From an uncultured Roseburia sp. (GTDB taxonomy: Bacteria > Bacillota_A > Clostridia > Lachnospirales > Lachnospiraceae), in the NCBI GenBank assembly GCA_900753715.1, contig CAAEAE010000166.1:1-30105 (forward strand): a DNA stretch of 30,105 nt. The letters are read 5' to 3'. Shown one piece after another: positions 1-10,297 of the stretch. The first letter of the stretch is position 1. Each line of letters starts with the position of its first letter. The notes below the pieces were generated by a model. That model worked only from the letters and a program-made list of their open reading frames with translations, was not told the DNA's origin and did no database searches. The translations under genes and the position numbers were made by a program.

Positions 1-1
1 A

Positions 2-1057
2 AGAGCGTGCAGTACGGATTTGGGATATCCGGGGGATGACACGGGAGACAATATTTCTGCCCTAAACTGTTACTACAGTGAGCTGACCGGATTTTACTGG
101 ATTTGGAAAAATTATCACGAGGCGGATTATGTGGGAACCTGCCATTACAGACGTTATTTGTTAAACGAAAGGGAACAGATTTTTACAGAGGCAGAGTATC
201 GTGGGCTTCTTGAAAACTATGACCTGATTACGACAAAGAGAGTGTGTCTTAACAACTCTTATCACGAGGGATTTTCTGCAAACCACAATAGAAAAGCACT
301 CGATATGACGGGCGAAGTTATAAAAGAGCTGTATCCGGAATATTATGAAACATTTATCTCACTCGTTTATTCGAATGAAACCTATTTTGGAAATATGCTT
401 GTGACATCCAAAGAGCGGTTTGATGCGTACTGCAAATGGTTGTTTACCATCTTTTTTGAGGTGGCGCGCCGCATTGAACTTGAGACCGGAGAAGATGCCT
501 ATCATAAGCGTGTGTTCGGGTTTATCTCAGAGTTTTTACTGCTGGTGTGGGTGAGAGTCAACCGGTTAAAGGTTTATGAGTGCAAGGTCGGGATGCTTGG
601 AGAGAAGGCGGAAACAAGGGAAATGAAAGAACAGCTTGCCACTTTCTTTGAGGAAAAAGACTTCCTTGGTGCGGAAAAATATTTTTTACAGAAGCATAAG
701 GAACGCCCGGATGTGCTGATGGAAGCGTCGGACGTGACTGGGGAGCTTCGGCTTTGTATGCAGGTGATTGCCACTGCAAAGCAGGAGCAGAAGCATTATG
801 GAACAAATGTGTTAGAGGGCGGGAGAAGTTTTGCAGAGCTGATGAAGCTGTTTGCCGGGCTTAATCATGTCGTGTGCAATTACCAGAATGGCAGAAATAC
901 AAGAGAAGATGTCTTATTTCTACAGAAAAATAATGTTTCGGAAATTGCGGTGCAGATTGCAGTCATGATTCTTAAGGAGAATAAGGAACGCATCCGTCAA
1001 TTGCAGGAGCAGATATTAAAGGATAGGAAAAAAGTGCCGGAAACGCTGGGACAATAG
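2..1057 (+). CDS. DUF4422 glycosyltransferase, 5' truncated by window edge
   Basis: The frame is open to the first bases of the window, so the N-terminus is missing; the first possible start (TTG at 20) lies inside the conserved domain and is unlikely to be real. The visible protein begins in the typical DUF4422 core: a D-x-x-G-D-N-I-S stretch, then SELTGFYWIWKN and CHYRRYL (about residues 20-46 from the TTG). Family members are found in capsular or exopolysaccharide clusters and are thought to be cytoplasmic glycosyltransferases. After about residue 190 the protein continues with a poorly conserved, charged, helical tail of about 150 residues ending in K/E/Q-rich sequence, which is not part of the core domain. 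No partner glycan genes lie downstream, so this is probably the last gene of a cluster that extends to the left. The acceptor and sugar cannot be inferred. Confidence 0.8.
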   Translation, partial: RACSTDLGYPGDDTGDNISALNCYYSELTGFYWIWKNYHEADYVGTCHYRRYLLNEREQIFTEAEYRGLLENYDLITTKRVCLNNSYHEGFSANHNRKALDMTGEVIKELYPEYYETFISLVYSNETYFGNMLVTSKERFDAYCKWLFTIFFEVARRIELETGEDAYHKRVFGFISEFLLLVWVRVNRLKVYECKVGMLGEKAETREMKEQLATFFEEKDFLGAEKYFLQKHKERPDVLMEASDVTGELRLCMQVIATAKQEQKHYGTNVLEGGRSFAELMKLFAGLNHVVCNYQNGRNTREDVLFLQKNNVSEIAVQIAVMILKENKERIRQLQEQILKDRKKVPETLGQ

Positions 1058-1109
1058 TACTAAAGATACCCGGAAAATATGTATATTTTTTTAATTTTTA
1101 CAGAATCGC

Positions 1110-1138
1110 TTGAAAAATAAATTTTTTTCTGTTACTAT
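1110..1138 (+). promoter_or_regulatory. sigma-A-type promoter upstream of tRNA-Arg
   Basis: A TTGAAA -35 box (1110-1115) and a TACTAT -10 box (1133-1138) are 17 bp apart. Transcription from here would give a leader of about 100 nt before the tRNA. A second candidate, TTGCCA (1211-1216) with a perfect TATAAT (1236-1241), has a long 19-bp spacer but would start almost exactly at the tRNA 5' end. Either or both may be used. Confidence 0.5.
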
Positions 1139-1247
1139 ATACGAGTTGCATCACAAAGATGTTTTTGAAACTGTTTACTAGGTCGGAATTTTTGTTGATA
1201 AATGGTATTTTTGCCAATTTGCACTACACAATTTTTATAATTGTCAT

Positions 1248-1319
1248 GCAACCGTAGTCTAATGGATAGAACACCGGACTCCGACTCCGGCAATGCGGGT
1301 TCGATTCCCGCCGGGTGCA
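1248..1319 (+). tRNA. tRNA-Arg (anticodon CCG)
   Basis: Full cloverleaf by eye: acceptor GCAACCG/CGGGTGC, anticodon stem CCGGA/TCCGG (1274-1278/1286-1290) with loop CTCCGAC, anticodon CCG at 1281-1283 reading CGG, T stem GCGGG/CCCGC with a TTCGATT loop, discriminator A at 1319. CCA is not encoded. The acceptor stem has one A-G mismatch at its fourth pair and the D stem is weak (GTCT against GAAC). The gene is otherwise normal in length (72 nt) and layout. Confidence 0.93.
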
Positions 1320-1329
1320 TACCTTTCCT

Positions 1330-1359
1330 GATAGGTGTGGAATTTATTCCACACCTATC
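1330..1359 (+). terminator. 13-bp perfect hairpin just after tRNA-Arg (terminator-like, no clear U tract)
   Basis: GATAGGTGTGGAA (1330-1342) pairs perfectly with TTCCACACCTATC (1347-1359) around a TTTA loop. It begins 10 nt after the tRNA 3' end. It is followed by TTGAAAAAAG, not by a run of T, so it is not a classical intrinsic terminator. It may be an inefficient terminator, or a processing or stability hairpin that lets transcription continue into the SH3b gene, for which I see no separate promoter. Confidence 0.5.
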
Positions 1360-1385
1360 TTGAAAAAAGCGGTTGGCGGAAAGGT

Positions 1386-2744
1386 ATGGTGAAGATTAAG
1401 ATGGATTTTTCCAAGTTAAAAGATAAATTAGCGAAAGCTGGATTACAGAATACATTCGATTTTTTGCGTAAAAATATCCGCTATTTTGCAGCGGGAGCGT
1501 TATTTGTGGTACTGGTTGCAGTGCTTGTAAGTTGCATGGAACCGAAGAAAGAGGGCGGGGAGAGTGTACCCGATACCGAAATTACTACAGAAGCCATAGT
1601 AGAAACAGAGACCGAAGAGGGCTATCAGGTTGATGCCGTGGAAGCGGTAAATGAGCTGGTTACAAAGTATTATACGGCTTATGCAGCCGGGGATATTGAC
1701 ACGGTTTCTGCCATTGCAACGCCGATGTCACAGAACGAGAAAAGCTATATTTCCATGATGAGCCAGTATGTTGAAGCGTATCAGAACATAAAATGCTATA
1801 CAATGTCAGGACTTGAAAAAGATTCTTATCTGACTTGGGTATACATGGAAGTGAAGTTTGACGGGGTTGATACGGCAGCACCGGGTATGGAGCTGTTTTA
1901 TGTGCGGACGGCAGAAGACGGAAGTCTTTATATTGATAACCTTTATTCCAATTATAACAAATCAACCAAAGAGGGCGGAATAGACGCAGAAGTACAGGCA
2001 AGAATAGATGAATGTAATGCATCAGAAGAGATTGCGGCACTTCAGCAGGAAGTACAGGCGAAGTATGAGGCCGCAGTTGCAGCAGACGAAGCATTGGCAG
2101 GAATGGTAAATGAAACAATTCCGGGTGCTGTCACAGAGTGGATGACGGCAGCAGTGCAGGAGCCTACGGAAGAGGCGACCGAGGAGGTAACGGAAGAGCC
2201 GACGGAGGAACCAACAGAAGAACCGGCAGAGGACACCGAGACTGCGGATGACAATAAGGATGATAACAGCGGTGATGATAAGAAGGACGATGACAAGAAG
2301 GATGACAATAAGGATTCCGAGGAAAAACCTTCGACCGAAACACTGTATGCGACTGCAAGGATTAATGTAAGAGCGGCGGCAGACACCTCTGCGGAAAAGC
2401 TTGGAAGCATTGAGATGGGTGAAGCGGTTGTGCGCACCGGAACAGACGGAGACTGGAGTATCATTGAATATAATGGTTCTACCGGTTATGTCAAGTCAGA
2501 GTATCTGACTGCGAATGCCGGCGATATAACAGGTGATGAAAACGCAGGCGGACTTGCCGAAGGAACCAAAATTACCCTCCAGAATACGGTAAATGTCCGT
2601 GCGTCAATGGGTGAGGATGCAGAGAAAATCGGAACTGCCTATGCAGGTGAAAAGGTTACCGTAATCATGAGTTATGCAGAAGGATGGACGAAGGTAACAT
2701 GGAACGATAAGACAGGTTATATTAAAACATCACTGTTACAGTAG
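1386..2744 (+). CDS. membrane-anchored or lipoprotein SH3b-domain protein
   Basis: From ATG 1386 (SD-like GGCGGA five bases upstream) the protein is 452 aa. The frame is open further upstream to a GTG at 1335, but that start lies inside the preceding hairpin and has no SD. A hydrophobic segment at about 33-49 ends in LVSC (Cys50), which could be a transmembrane anchor or, with an unusually long n-region, a lipobox. Residues 85-220 form a globular region of unknown family. A low-complexity linker follows: five (P/A/V)TEE repeats, then a D/K-rich stretch. Two bacterial SH3 domains close the protein (about 321-376 and 395-452), both with the NVRA and GYV/GYI motifs. SH3b domains usually bind peptidoglycan peptides, so a role at the cell wall is likely. 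No catalytic domain is visible. A terminator follows, making this a single-gene unit. Confidence 0.8.
   Translation: MVKIKMDFSKLKDKLAKAGLQNTFDFLRKNIRYFAAGALFVVLVAVLVSCMEPKKEGGESVPDTEITTEAIVETETEEGYQVDAVEAVNELVTKYYTAYAAGDIDTVSAIATPMSQNEKSYISMMSQYVEAYQNIKCYTMSGLEKDSYLTWVYMEVKFDGVDTAAPGMELFYVRTAEDGSLYIDNLYSNYNKSTKEGGIDAEVQARIDECNASEEIAALQQEVQAKYEAAVAADEALAGMVNETIPGAVTEWMTAAVQEPTEEATEEVTEEPTEEPTEEPAEDTETADDNKDDNSGDDKKDDDKKDDNKDSEEKPSTETLYATARINVRAAADTSAEKLGSIEMGEAVVRTGTDGDWSIIEYNGSTGYVKSEYLTANAGDITGDENAGGLAEGTKITLQNTVNVRASMGEDAEKIGTAYAGEKVTVIMSYAEGWTKVTWNDKTGYIKTSLLQ
2163..2222 (+). repeat. 12-nt in-frame repeats coding (P/A/V)-T-E-E
   Basis: Five consecutive 12-nt units encode PTEE, ATEE, VTEE, PTEE, PTEE in the acidic linker of the SH3b protein. 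Synonymous positions differ between units, so this is an old or selected repeat rather than a recent perfect duplication. A Lys/Asp-rich stretch follows directly (about 2247-2320). Confidence 0.75.
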
Positions 2745-2766
2745 AGAAAAATGTCATTGTCACGAT

Positions 2767-2797
2767 ACGGAGACTTTTTGAAAAAGTCTCCGTTTTT
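2767..2797 (+). terminator. intrinsic terminator after the SH3b gene
   Basis: ACGGAGACTTTTT (2767-2779) and AAAAAGTCTCCGT (2781-2793) are fully complementary and are followed by further T (2794-2797). This is a strong rho-independent terminator. The A-tract on the 5' side could also let it work on the opposite strand. Confidence 0.88.
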
Positions 2798-2839
2798 CCA
2801 ATATACGAGGCATTTTATGAGGAAAGGAAACAAAGGCGG

Positions 2840-6535
<3,696 letters not shown>

Positions 6536-6570
6536 TGCCTGAAAATACCAAGATATAAGGAGAAAAAACA

Positions 6571-6969
6571 ATGTCAGATTCATTAAAGTTAAATTACAAA
6601 TTATTTCTTGAGGCGGAGGATGTTTCACAGTCAAGAATCTTATCCTGTACCGCTTACTTAAATGAGGTACTGCAAAATCACCGCAATCCGTATATCAGAC
6701 GCGCGGTGATTGACAATGAAAATGATATGGAGGAATTTATTTTACGGCTTTATGTGGATGAGCAGGTGCAGGAAGAGTGCTGTGCGAGCAGAGAAGATGC
6801 AGAGGGATTTATTGATGAGATGGCAGCGCTTTTAAATGATTTAGCGCATGCACATTCTTTCTTAGAGCTTGAGGGAAGCTTTTCCATTTCCTATGAGGGA
6901 GAGGAACTGAGCTTTTCATTTTCCTCGGAAGCCGGTTCTCCGGTATGTGATTTCAAAGAAATCGTATAA
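6571..6969 (+). CDS. conserved hypothetical protein, small and acidic (possibly DUF6145)
   Basis: 132 aa. ATG 6571 is preceded by AAGGAG with good spacing. The protein is acidic, has no signal peptide or membrane segment, and looks like a small alpha/beta cytoplasmic protein: N-terminal KLNYKLFLEAEDVSQSRIL, a central CC pair at about 71-72, and a C-terminal beta-rich part (GSFSISYEGEELSFSF). From memory it resembles a Lachnospiraceae-restricted uncharacterised family (DUF6145), but I cannot verify that. It lies 35 bp after metA in the same direction and may be the last gene of the rluF-ligA-metA transcript. No function can be given. Confidence 0.7.
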   Translation: MSDSLKLNYKLFLEAEDVSQSRILSCTAYLNEVLQNHRNPYIRRAVIDNENDMEEFILRLYVDEQVQEECCASREDAEGFIDEMAALLNDLAHAHSFLELEGSFSISYEGEELSFSFSSEAGSPVCDFKEIV

Positions 6970-6985
6970 TTTCATACTTTTTTAG

Positions 6986-7014
6986 TTTTCAAAAAGAGAA
7001 TAGTCTGTTATAAT
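6986..7014 (+). promoter_or_regulatory. sigma-A promoter of the Asp23 gene
   Basis: TTTTCA (6986-6991) and a perfect TATAAT (7009-7014) are separated by 17 bp and lie 34 bp before the Asp23 start codon. The same two hexamers with the same spacing recur upstream of glgA (19860-19888). Confidence 0.75.
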
Positions 7015-7047
7015 AAATGTATAATATCACTTAGGAGGCACTAAGCA

Positions 7048-7425
7048 ATGGGTGAAGATAGAAAAACATTTAAAATAAAGGATGGTAATTTAGGAGAAGT
7101 GAAGATTGCAGATGAAGTAGTTGCCATCATTGCCGGACTTGCCGCAACAGAGGTTGAAGGTGTAGGTTCCATGGCTGGCAACATCACAAACGAACTTGTA
7201 AGCAAACTTGGTATGAAGAACCTTTCCAAAGGAATCCGTGTAGAGGTTTCAGAAGGTGTTGTCAATGTGGAAGTGGCATTAAATATTTCCTATGGTTATG
7301 CCATTCCGGAAGTATCTGCGAAGGTGCAGGAACGCGTGAAGAATGCAATTGAGAATATGACAGGGCTTGAGGTAGCCGGCGTGAATGTTCGCATTGCAAG
7401 CGTAGACATGGGCAGTACGAAATAG
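7048..7425 (+). CDS. Asp23/Gls24 family envelope stress protein
   Basis: 125 aa, full length for the family. The Asp23 signature is clear: [27 protein letters not shown] at the N-terminus, then [45 protein letters not shown] written here as two adjacent conserved blocks (about residues 70-90 and 91-118). Proteins of this family are cytoplasmic and abundant, associate with the membrane in Staphylococcus (Asp23) and respond to alkaline or envelope stress. In clostridia and bacilli an Asp23 gene (yqhY) commonly sits just before nusB, as here. SD TAGGAGG is seven to eight bases from ATG 7048. It has its own promoter and a terminator, so it is probably monocistronic. Confidence 0.92.
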   Translation: MGEDRKTFKIKDGNLGEVKIADEVVAIIAGLAATEVEGVGSMAGNITNELVSKLGMKNLSKGIRVEVSEGVVNVEVALNISYGYAIPEVSAKVQERVKNAIENMTGLEVAGVNVRIASVDMGSTK

Positions 7426-7449
7426 CGTTTTCGGAACCAATAGAGAACC

Positions 7450-7479
7450 AAAAAGGGTGTCCATGTGGCATCCTTTTTT
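7450..7479 (+). terminator. intrinsic terminator after the Asp23 gene
   Basis: AAAAAGGGTG (7450-7459) pairs with CATCCTTTTT (7469-7478) with one G-T pair, and CC/GG in the loop extend the stem. The T run (7474-7479) supplies the U tract. These T residues also form the beginning of the left arm of the next palindrome. Confidence 0.82.
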
Positions 7480-7570
7480 ATTCTACAGGGAATTACAAAG
7501 TAATTCCCTGTAGAATAAAAGCTCCGCGTGGATGCGCAGCTCGCGGAGGTGAATTTATAGCCTCGCTATA
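7476..7570. repeat. composite palindromic element upstream of nusB (three hairpins)
   Basis: Hairpin 1: a perfect 21-bp stem, 7476-7496 against 7500-7520, with an AAA loop. Hairpin 2: CTCCGCG (7522-7528) with CGCGGAG (7542-7548). Hairpin 3: TATAGC (7556-7561) with GCTATA (7565-7570) around CTC. A full SD-like GGAGGTG (7545-7551) is partly buried in hairpin 2 and has no sensible start codon behind it. The layout suggests a non-coding repeat unit (REP or MITE-like) or a structured leader of the nusB operon. There is no transposase and no ORF. Confidence 0.6.
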
Positions 7571-7592
7571 TAGTAAGAGAATGGAGATTGTT

Positions 7593-7991
7593 ATGACCAG
7601 AAGAGAACAAAGAGAACAGGTATTTCTGATGCTATTCCGCGTGGAATTTCATAATCCGGCGGATTTGCCGGAGCAGGTGGCATTATTTGAAGAATTGGAT
7701 AAACCGGTGTGCAGTGAAAAAGAAAATGCCTACATTACAGATAAATATCATTCAATAGTAGAGCATCTTGCAGAAATTGATGCTGCGGTCAATGAGGTGG
7801 CAGAATGCTGGAAGACGGCGCGAATGGGAAAAGTAGATTTGACCCTGATTCGTCTGGCTGTTTATGAGATGAAGTATGAGGAAGATGTGCCGGTAAAGGT
7901 TGCCATCAATGAGGCGGTCGAGCTGGCAAAGAAGTATGGAAGCGATGATTCCCCAGCGTTTGTGAATGGAGTGTTGGCAAAATTAGCATGA
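7593..7991 (+). CDS. nusB: transcription antitermination factor NusB
   Basis: 132 aa from ATG 7593. An in-frame ATG at 7581 exists, but GGAG at 7583-7586 is well placed for 7593 and [19 protein letters not shown] is the usual NusB N-terminus. NusB is an all-helical RNA-binding protein that pairs with NusE (S10) on boxA and supports antitermination of rRNA operons. The C-terminal signature [29 protein letters not shown] is present as two adjacent blocks (about 105-132). First gene of the nusB-xseA-xseB-ispA-dxs-tlyA-nadK-argR-recN run; its stop overlaps the xseA start (ATGA). Confidence 0.95.
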   Translation: MTRREQREQVFLMLFRVEFHNPADLPEQVALFEELDKPVCSEKENAYITDKYHSIVEHLAEIDAAVNEVAECWKTARMGKVDLTLIRLAVYEMKYEEDVPVKVAINEAVELAKKYGSDDSPAFVNGVLAKLA

Positions 7992-9214
7992 TGAAAAATG
8001 TGTATTCGGTAGGACAGGTCAATACATACATCCGCAATATGTTTGCACAGGATTTCATGATGCAGCGAATCAGCATCAGGGGAGAGGTTTCAAACTGCAA
8101 GTATCACACATCCGGGCATATTTATTTTACCCTAAAGGATGAGGTGGGAACCATCAATGCCATTATGTTTGCGGGAAACCGTAAGGGACTTTCCTTCCCA
8201 ATGAAGGAAGGGGACAAGGTGATAGCGACCGGCTCTGTGGAGGTATATGAGAGAGACGGAAAATATCAGCTCTATGCCAGGGAAATCGAACTGGATGGAG
8301 CTGGTAATTTATATCTGAAGTTTGAAGCCCTAAAGCATGAACTCGAAGAGATGGGAATGTTTGCGGCAGAATATAAAAAGCCGATTCCAAAATATGCAAC
8401 GCGTATCGGAGTTGTGACAGCACCCACTGGAGCGGCAGTGCGGGATATCCAGAACATTGCCGGAAGACGCAATCCGTTTGTGCAGCTGATTCTTTACCCG
8501 GCACTTGTGCAGGGGGATGGTGCAGTCGAGAGCATTGTAAATGGTATTCATGCGCTTGATATGCTTGGACTTGATGTGCTGATTGTAGGGCGTGGCGGCG
8601 GCTCAATTGAAGATCTGTGGGCGTTTAATGAGGAGGCAGTTGCGCGTGCAATTTTCGAGTGTGAGACACCTGTGATTTCTGCGGTTGGGCATGAAACAGA
8701 TACGACAATTGCAGATTATGTGGCGGATTTGAGAGCACCGACACCTTCTGCGGCGGCGGAGCTTGCCGTGTTTGACTATTATGCCATGAAAGAACAGATG
8801 GCATTTTATGAAAAGAGAATGAGACAGAACCTTTTTTCAAAGGTGGAGCATGAAAGACTGCGGTTAAAAAATTATCAGACCAGGCTTGGATATCTCAATC
8901 CGGAGAGCCGTCTGCGGGAAAAACGAAGCTACGCAGTGGAGTTGGAGGAACGGCTTAGAGACCGGATGGAGAAAGTCTTGTTATTAAAAAAACACAGACT
9001 TGAGCTTTTAGCGGGACAGGTGGAGAGCCTTTCTCCGGTAAAAAAATTAAGTCAGGGATACGCTTATGTAACCGGGCCGGATGGAAAGGCATTGCGCAGT
9101 GCGGATAAGGTACGCGTGAATGAGGAACTTGACATCCAATTATATCATGGAAGCCTGAAGGCACAGGTGACGGAGGTACACAGTGAAGTTAGAGGAGACA
9201 TTCTTACAGATTGA
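7988..9214 (+). CDS. xseA: exodeoxyribonuclease VII large subunit
   Basis: 408 aa. An N-terminal OB fold (about 12-100, with [20 protein letters not shown]) is followed by the exonuclease VII catalytic domain (about 125-310: [66 protein letters not shown]). The C-terminal part is a long coiled coil that binds XseB. The enzyme degrades single-stranded DNA to oligonucleotides. ATG 7988 overlaps the nusB stop; the ATG three bases later would work equally well, and there is no strong SD, so translation is probably coupled to nusB. Confidence 0.96.
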   Translation: MMKNVYSVGQVNTYIRNMFAQDFMMQRISIRGEVSNCKYHTSGHIYFTLKDEVGTINAIMFAGNRKGLSFPMKEGDKVIATGSVEVYERDGKYQLYAREIELDGAGNLYLKFEALKHELEEMGMFAAEYKKPIPKYATRIGVVTAPTGAAVRDIQNIAGRRNPFVQLILYPALVQGDGAVESIVNGIHALDMLGLDVLIVGRGGGSIEDLWAFNEEAVARAIFECETPVISAVGHETDTTIADYVADLRAPTPSAAAELAVFDYYAMKEQMAFYEKRMRQNLFSKVEHERLRLKNYQTRLGYLNPESRLREKRSYAVELEERLRDRMEKVLLLKKHRLELLAGQVESLSPVKKLSQGYAYVTGPDGKALRSADKVRVNEELDIQLYHGSLKAQVTEVHSEVRGDILTD

Positions 9215-9380
9215 AGACATTATAAGACAGATGGAGAACCCGGAGGTTTCACTGGATGAATCTTTTGCACTGTATCAGAGCGGTGTAGGAAAACTCAAAG
9301 AGTGCAATGGAATGCTAGATGAAGTAGAGAAGAAAATGCAGATTTTAAATGCGGACGGAACCCTGGGAGAGATGGAGTAA
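9183..9380 (+). CDS. xseB: exodeoxyribonuclease VII small subunit
   Basis: 65 aa, the normal size. The pattern [32 protein letters not shown] with the C-terminal KLKECNGMLDEVEKKMQIL is the XseB helical hairpin, quoted here as separate conserved parts. The start is GTG 9183, supported by GGAGG eight bases upstream; it lies 32 bp inside the end of xseA. XseB subunits coat the coiled-coil arms of XseA to form active exonuclease VII. Overlap with xseA should keep subunit production coordinated. Confidence 0.93.
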   Translation: MKLEETFLQIEDIIRQMENPEVSLDESFALYQSGVGKLKECNGMLDEVEKKMQILNADGTLGEME

Positions 9381-9383
9381 GAT

Positions 9384-10277
9384 ATGGATATCAAAAAAGA
9401 GATTGCAGAACATACAAGTGCAGTGGAACAGGTGATAGAGGCATATCTTCCTGAAAATAACGGATTGCAGAAAACCGTGCTGGAAGCCATGAATTACAGC
9501 GTGTTAGCGGGCGGAAAACGCTTACGGCCCATGCTGATGCAGGAAACCTACCGGATGTTTGGCGGGAAATCAAATGTGATTGAACCGTTTATGGCGGCAA
9601 TCGAATTCATCCATACCTATTCTCTGGTGCATGATGATTTGCCTGCGATGGACAATGACGAGTACCGCAGAGGTAAAAAGACCACACATGCGGTGTACGG
9701 CGAAGCAATGGGAATTCTTGCAGGGGATGCGTTGCTTAATTATGCGTTTGAGACGGCAACAAGGGCATTTGAACTTGAACCGCAGAATGTCAATATTGGA
9801 AAAGCGCTTCGCGTGCTTGCCACAAAAGCCGGAATTTACGGCATGGTCGGCGGACAGGTAGTAGATGTGGAGTCCGAGAAGAATGTAGAGCCGATGACGA
9901 GAGAAAAACTTGATTTTATTTACCGGATGAAGACAAGTGCCCTGATTGAAGCATCCATGCTTGTGGGCGCAATCCTTGCCGGGGCAACCAAAAGTGAGCA
10001 GAAAACGGTGGAAGAGGTCGCAGGCGGTATCGGACTGGCATTTCAGATACAGGATGATATTTTGGATGTCACAAGTACACTGGAAGTACTTGGAAAGCCG
10101 ATTGGAAGCGATGAGCGAAACCAGAAGATTACGTATGTGACGTATGAGGGATTAGAGCAGGCAAGGGCGGACGTGAAGCGGATTTCGGAGGATGCAGTGG
10201 CAAAATTGGATACACTTGTAGTGAAAAATGAGTTTTTGCGGGAACTGCTATTATCTCTGATTGCAAGAGAAAAATAA
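9384..10277 (+). CDS. ispA: (2E,6E)-farnesyl diphosphate synthase (polyprenyl synthetase)
   Basis: 297 aa. GGKRLRPML (43-51) binds isopentenyl diphosphate. The first aspartate-rich motif is DDLPAMD (84-90), with the two-residue insertion of bacterial type II FPP synthases; the second is QIQDDILD (about 228-235). It condenses isopentenyl and dimethylallyl diphosphates to farnesyl diphosphate for undecaprenyl carriers and quinones. ATG 9384 is just after the xseB stop and has GGAG upstream. Chain length (C15 or C20) cannot be fixed from sequence alone; position and Tyr79, five residues before the first motif, favour C15. It lies directly before dxs, which makes its precursors. Confidence 0.94.
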   Translation: MDIKKEIAEHTSAVEQVIEAYLPENNGLQKTVLEAMNYSVLAGGKRLRPMLMQETYRMFGGKSNVIEPFMAAIEFIHTYSLVHDDLPAMDNDEYRRGKKTTHAVYGEAMGILAGDALLNYAFETATRAFELEPQNVNIGKALRVLATKAGIYGMVGGQVVDVESEKNVEPMTREKLDFIYRMKTSALIEASMLVGAILAGATKSEQKTVEEVAGGIGLAFQIQDDILDVTSTLEVLGKPIGSDERNQKITYVTYEGLEQARADVKRISEDAVAKLDTLVVKNEFLRELLLSLIAREK

Positions 10278-10297
10278 GAAACAGAGAGGCTTTTGCA

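Noticed and set aside
1135..1320. Minus-strand ORF of 61 aa (MHPAGIEPALPESESG...)
   Set aside because: It is the antisense of tRNA-Arg; this peptide is a well-known false ORF type in databases.
2042..2464. Minus-strand Ser-rich ORF of 140 aa
   Set aside because: It is the mirror of the acidic repeat linker of the SH3b gene; no SD and no domain.
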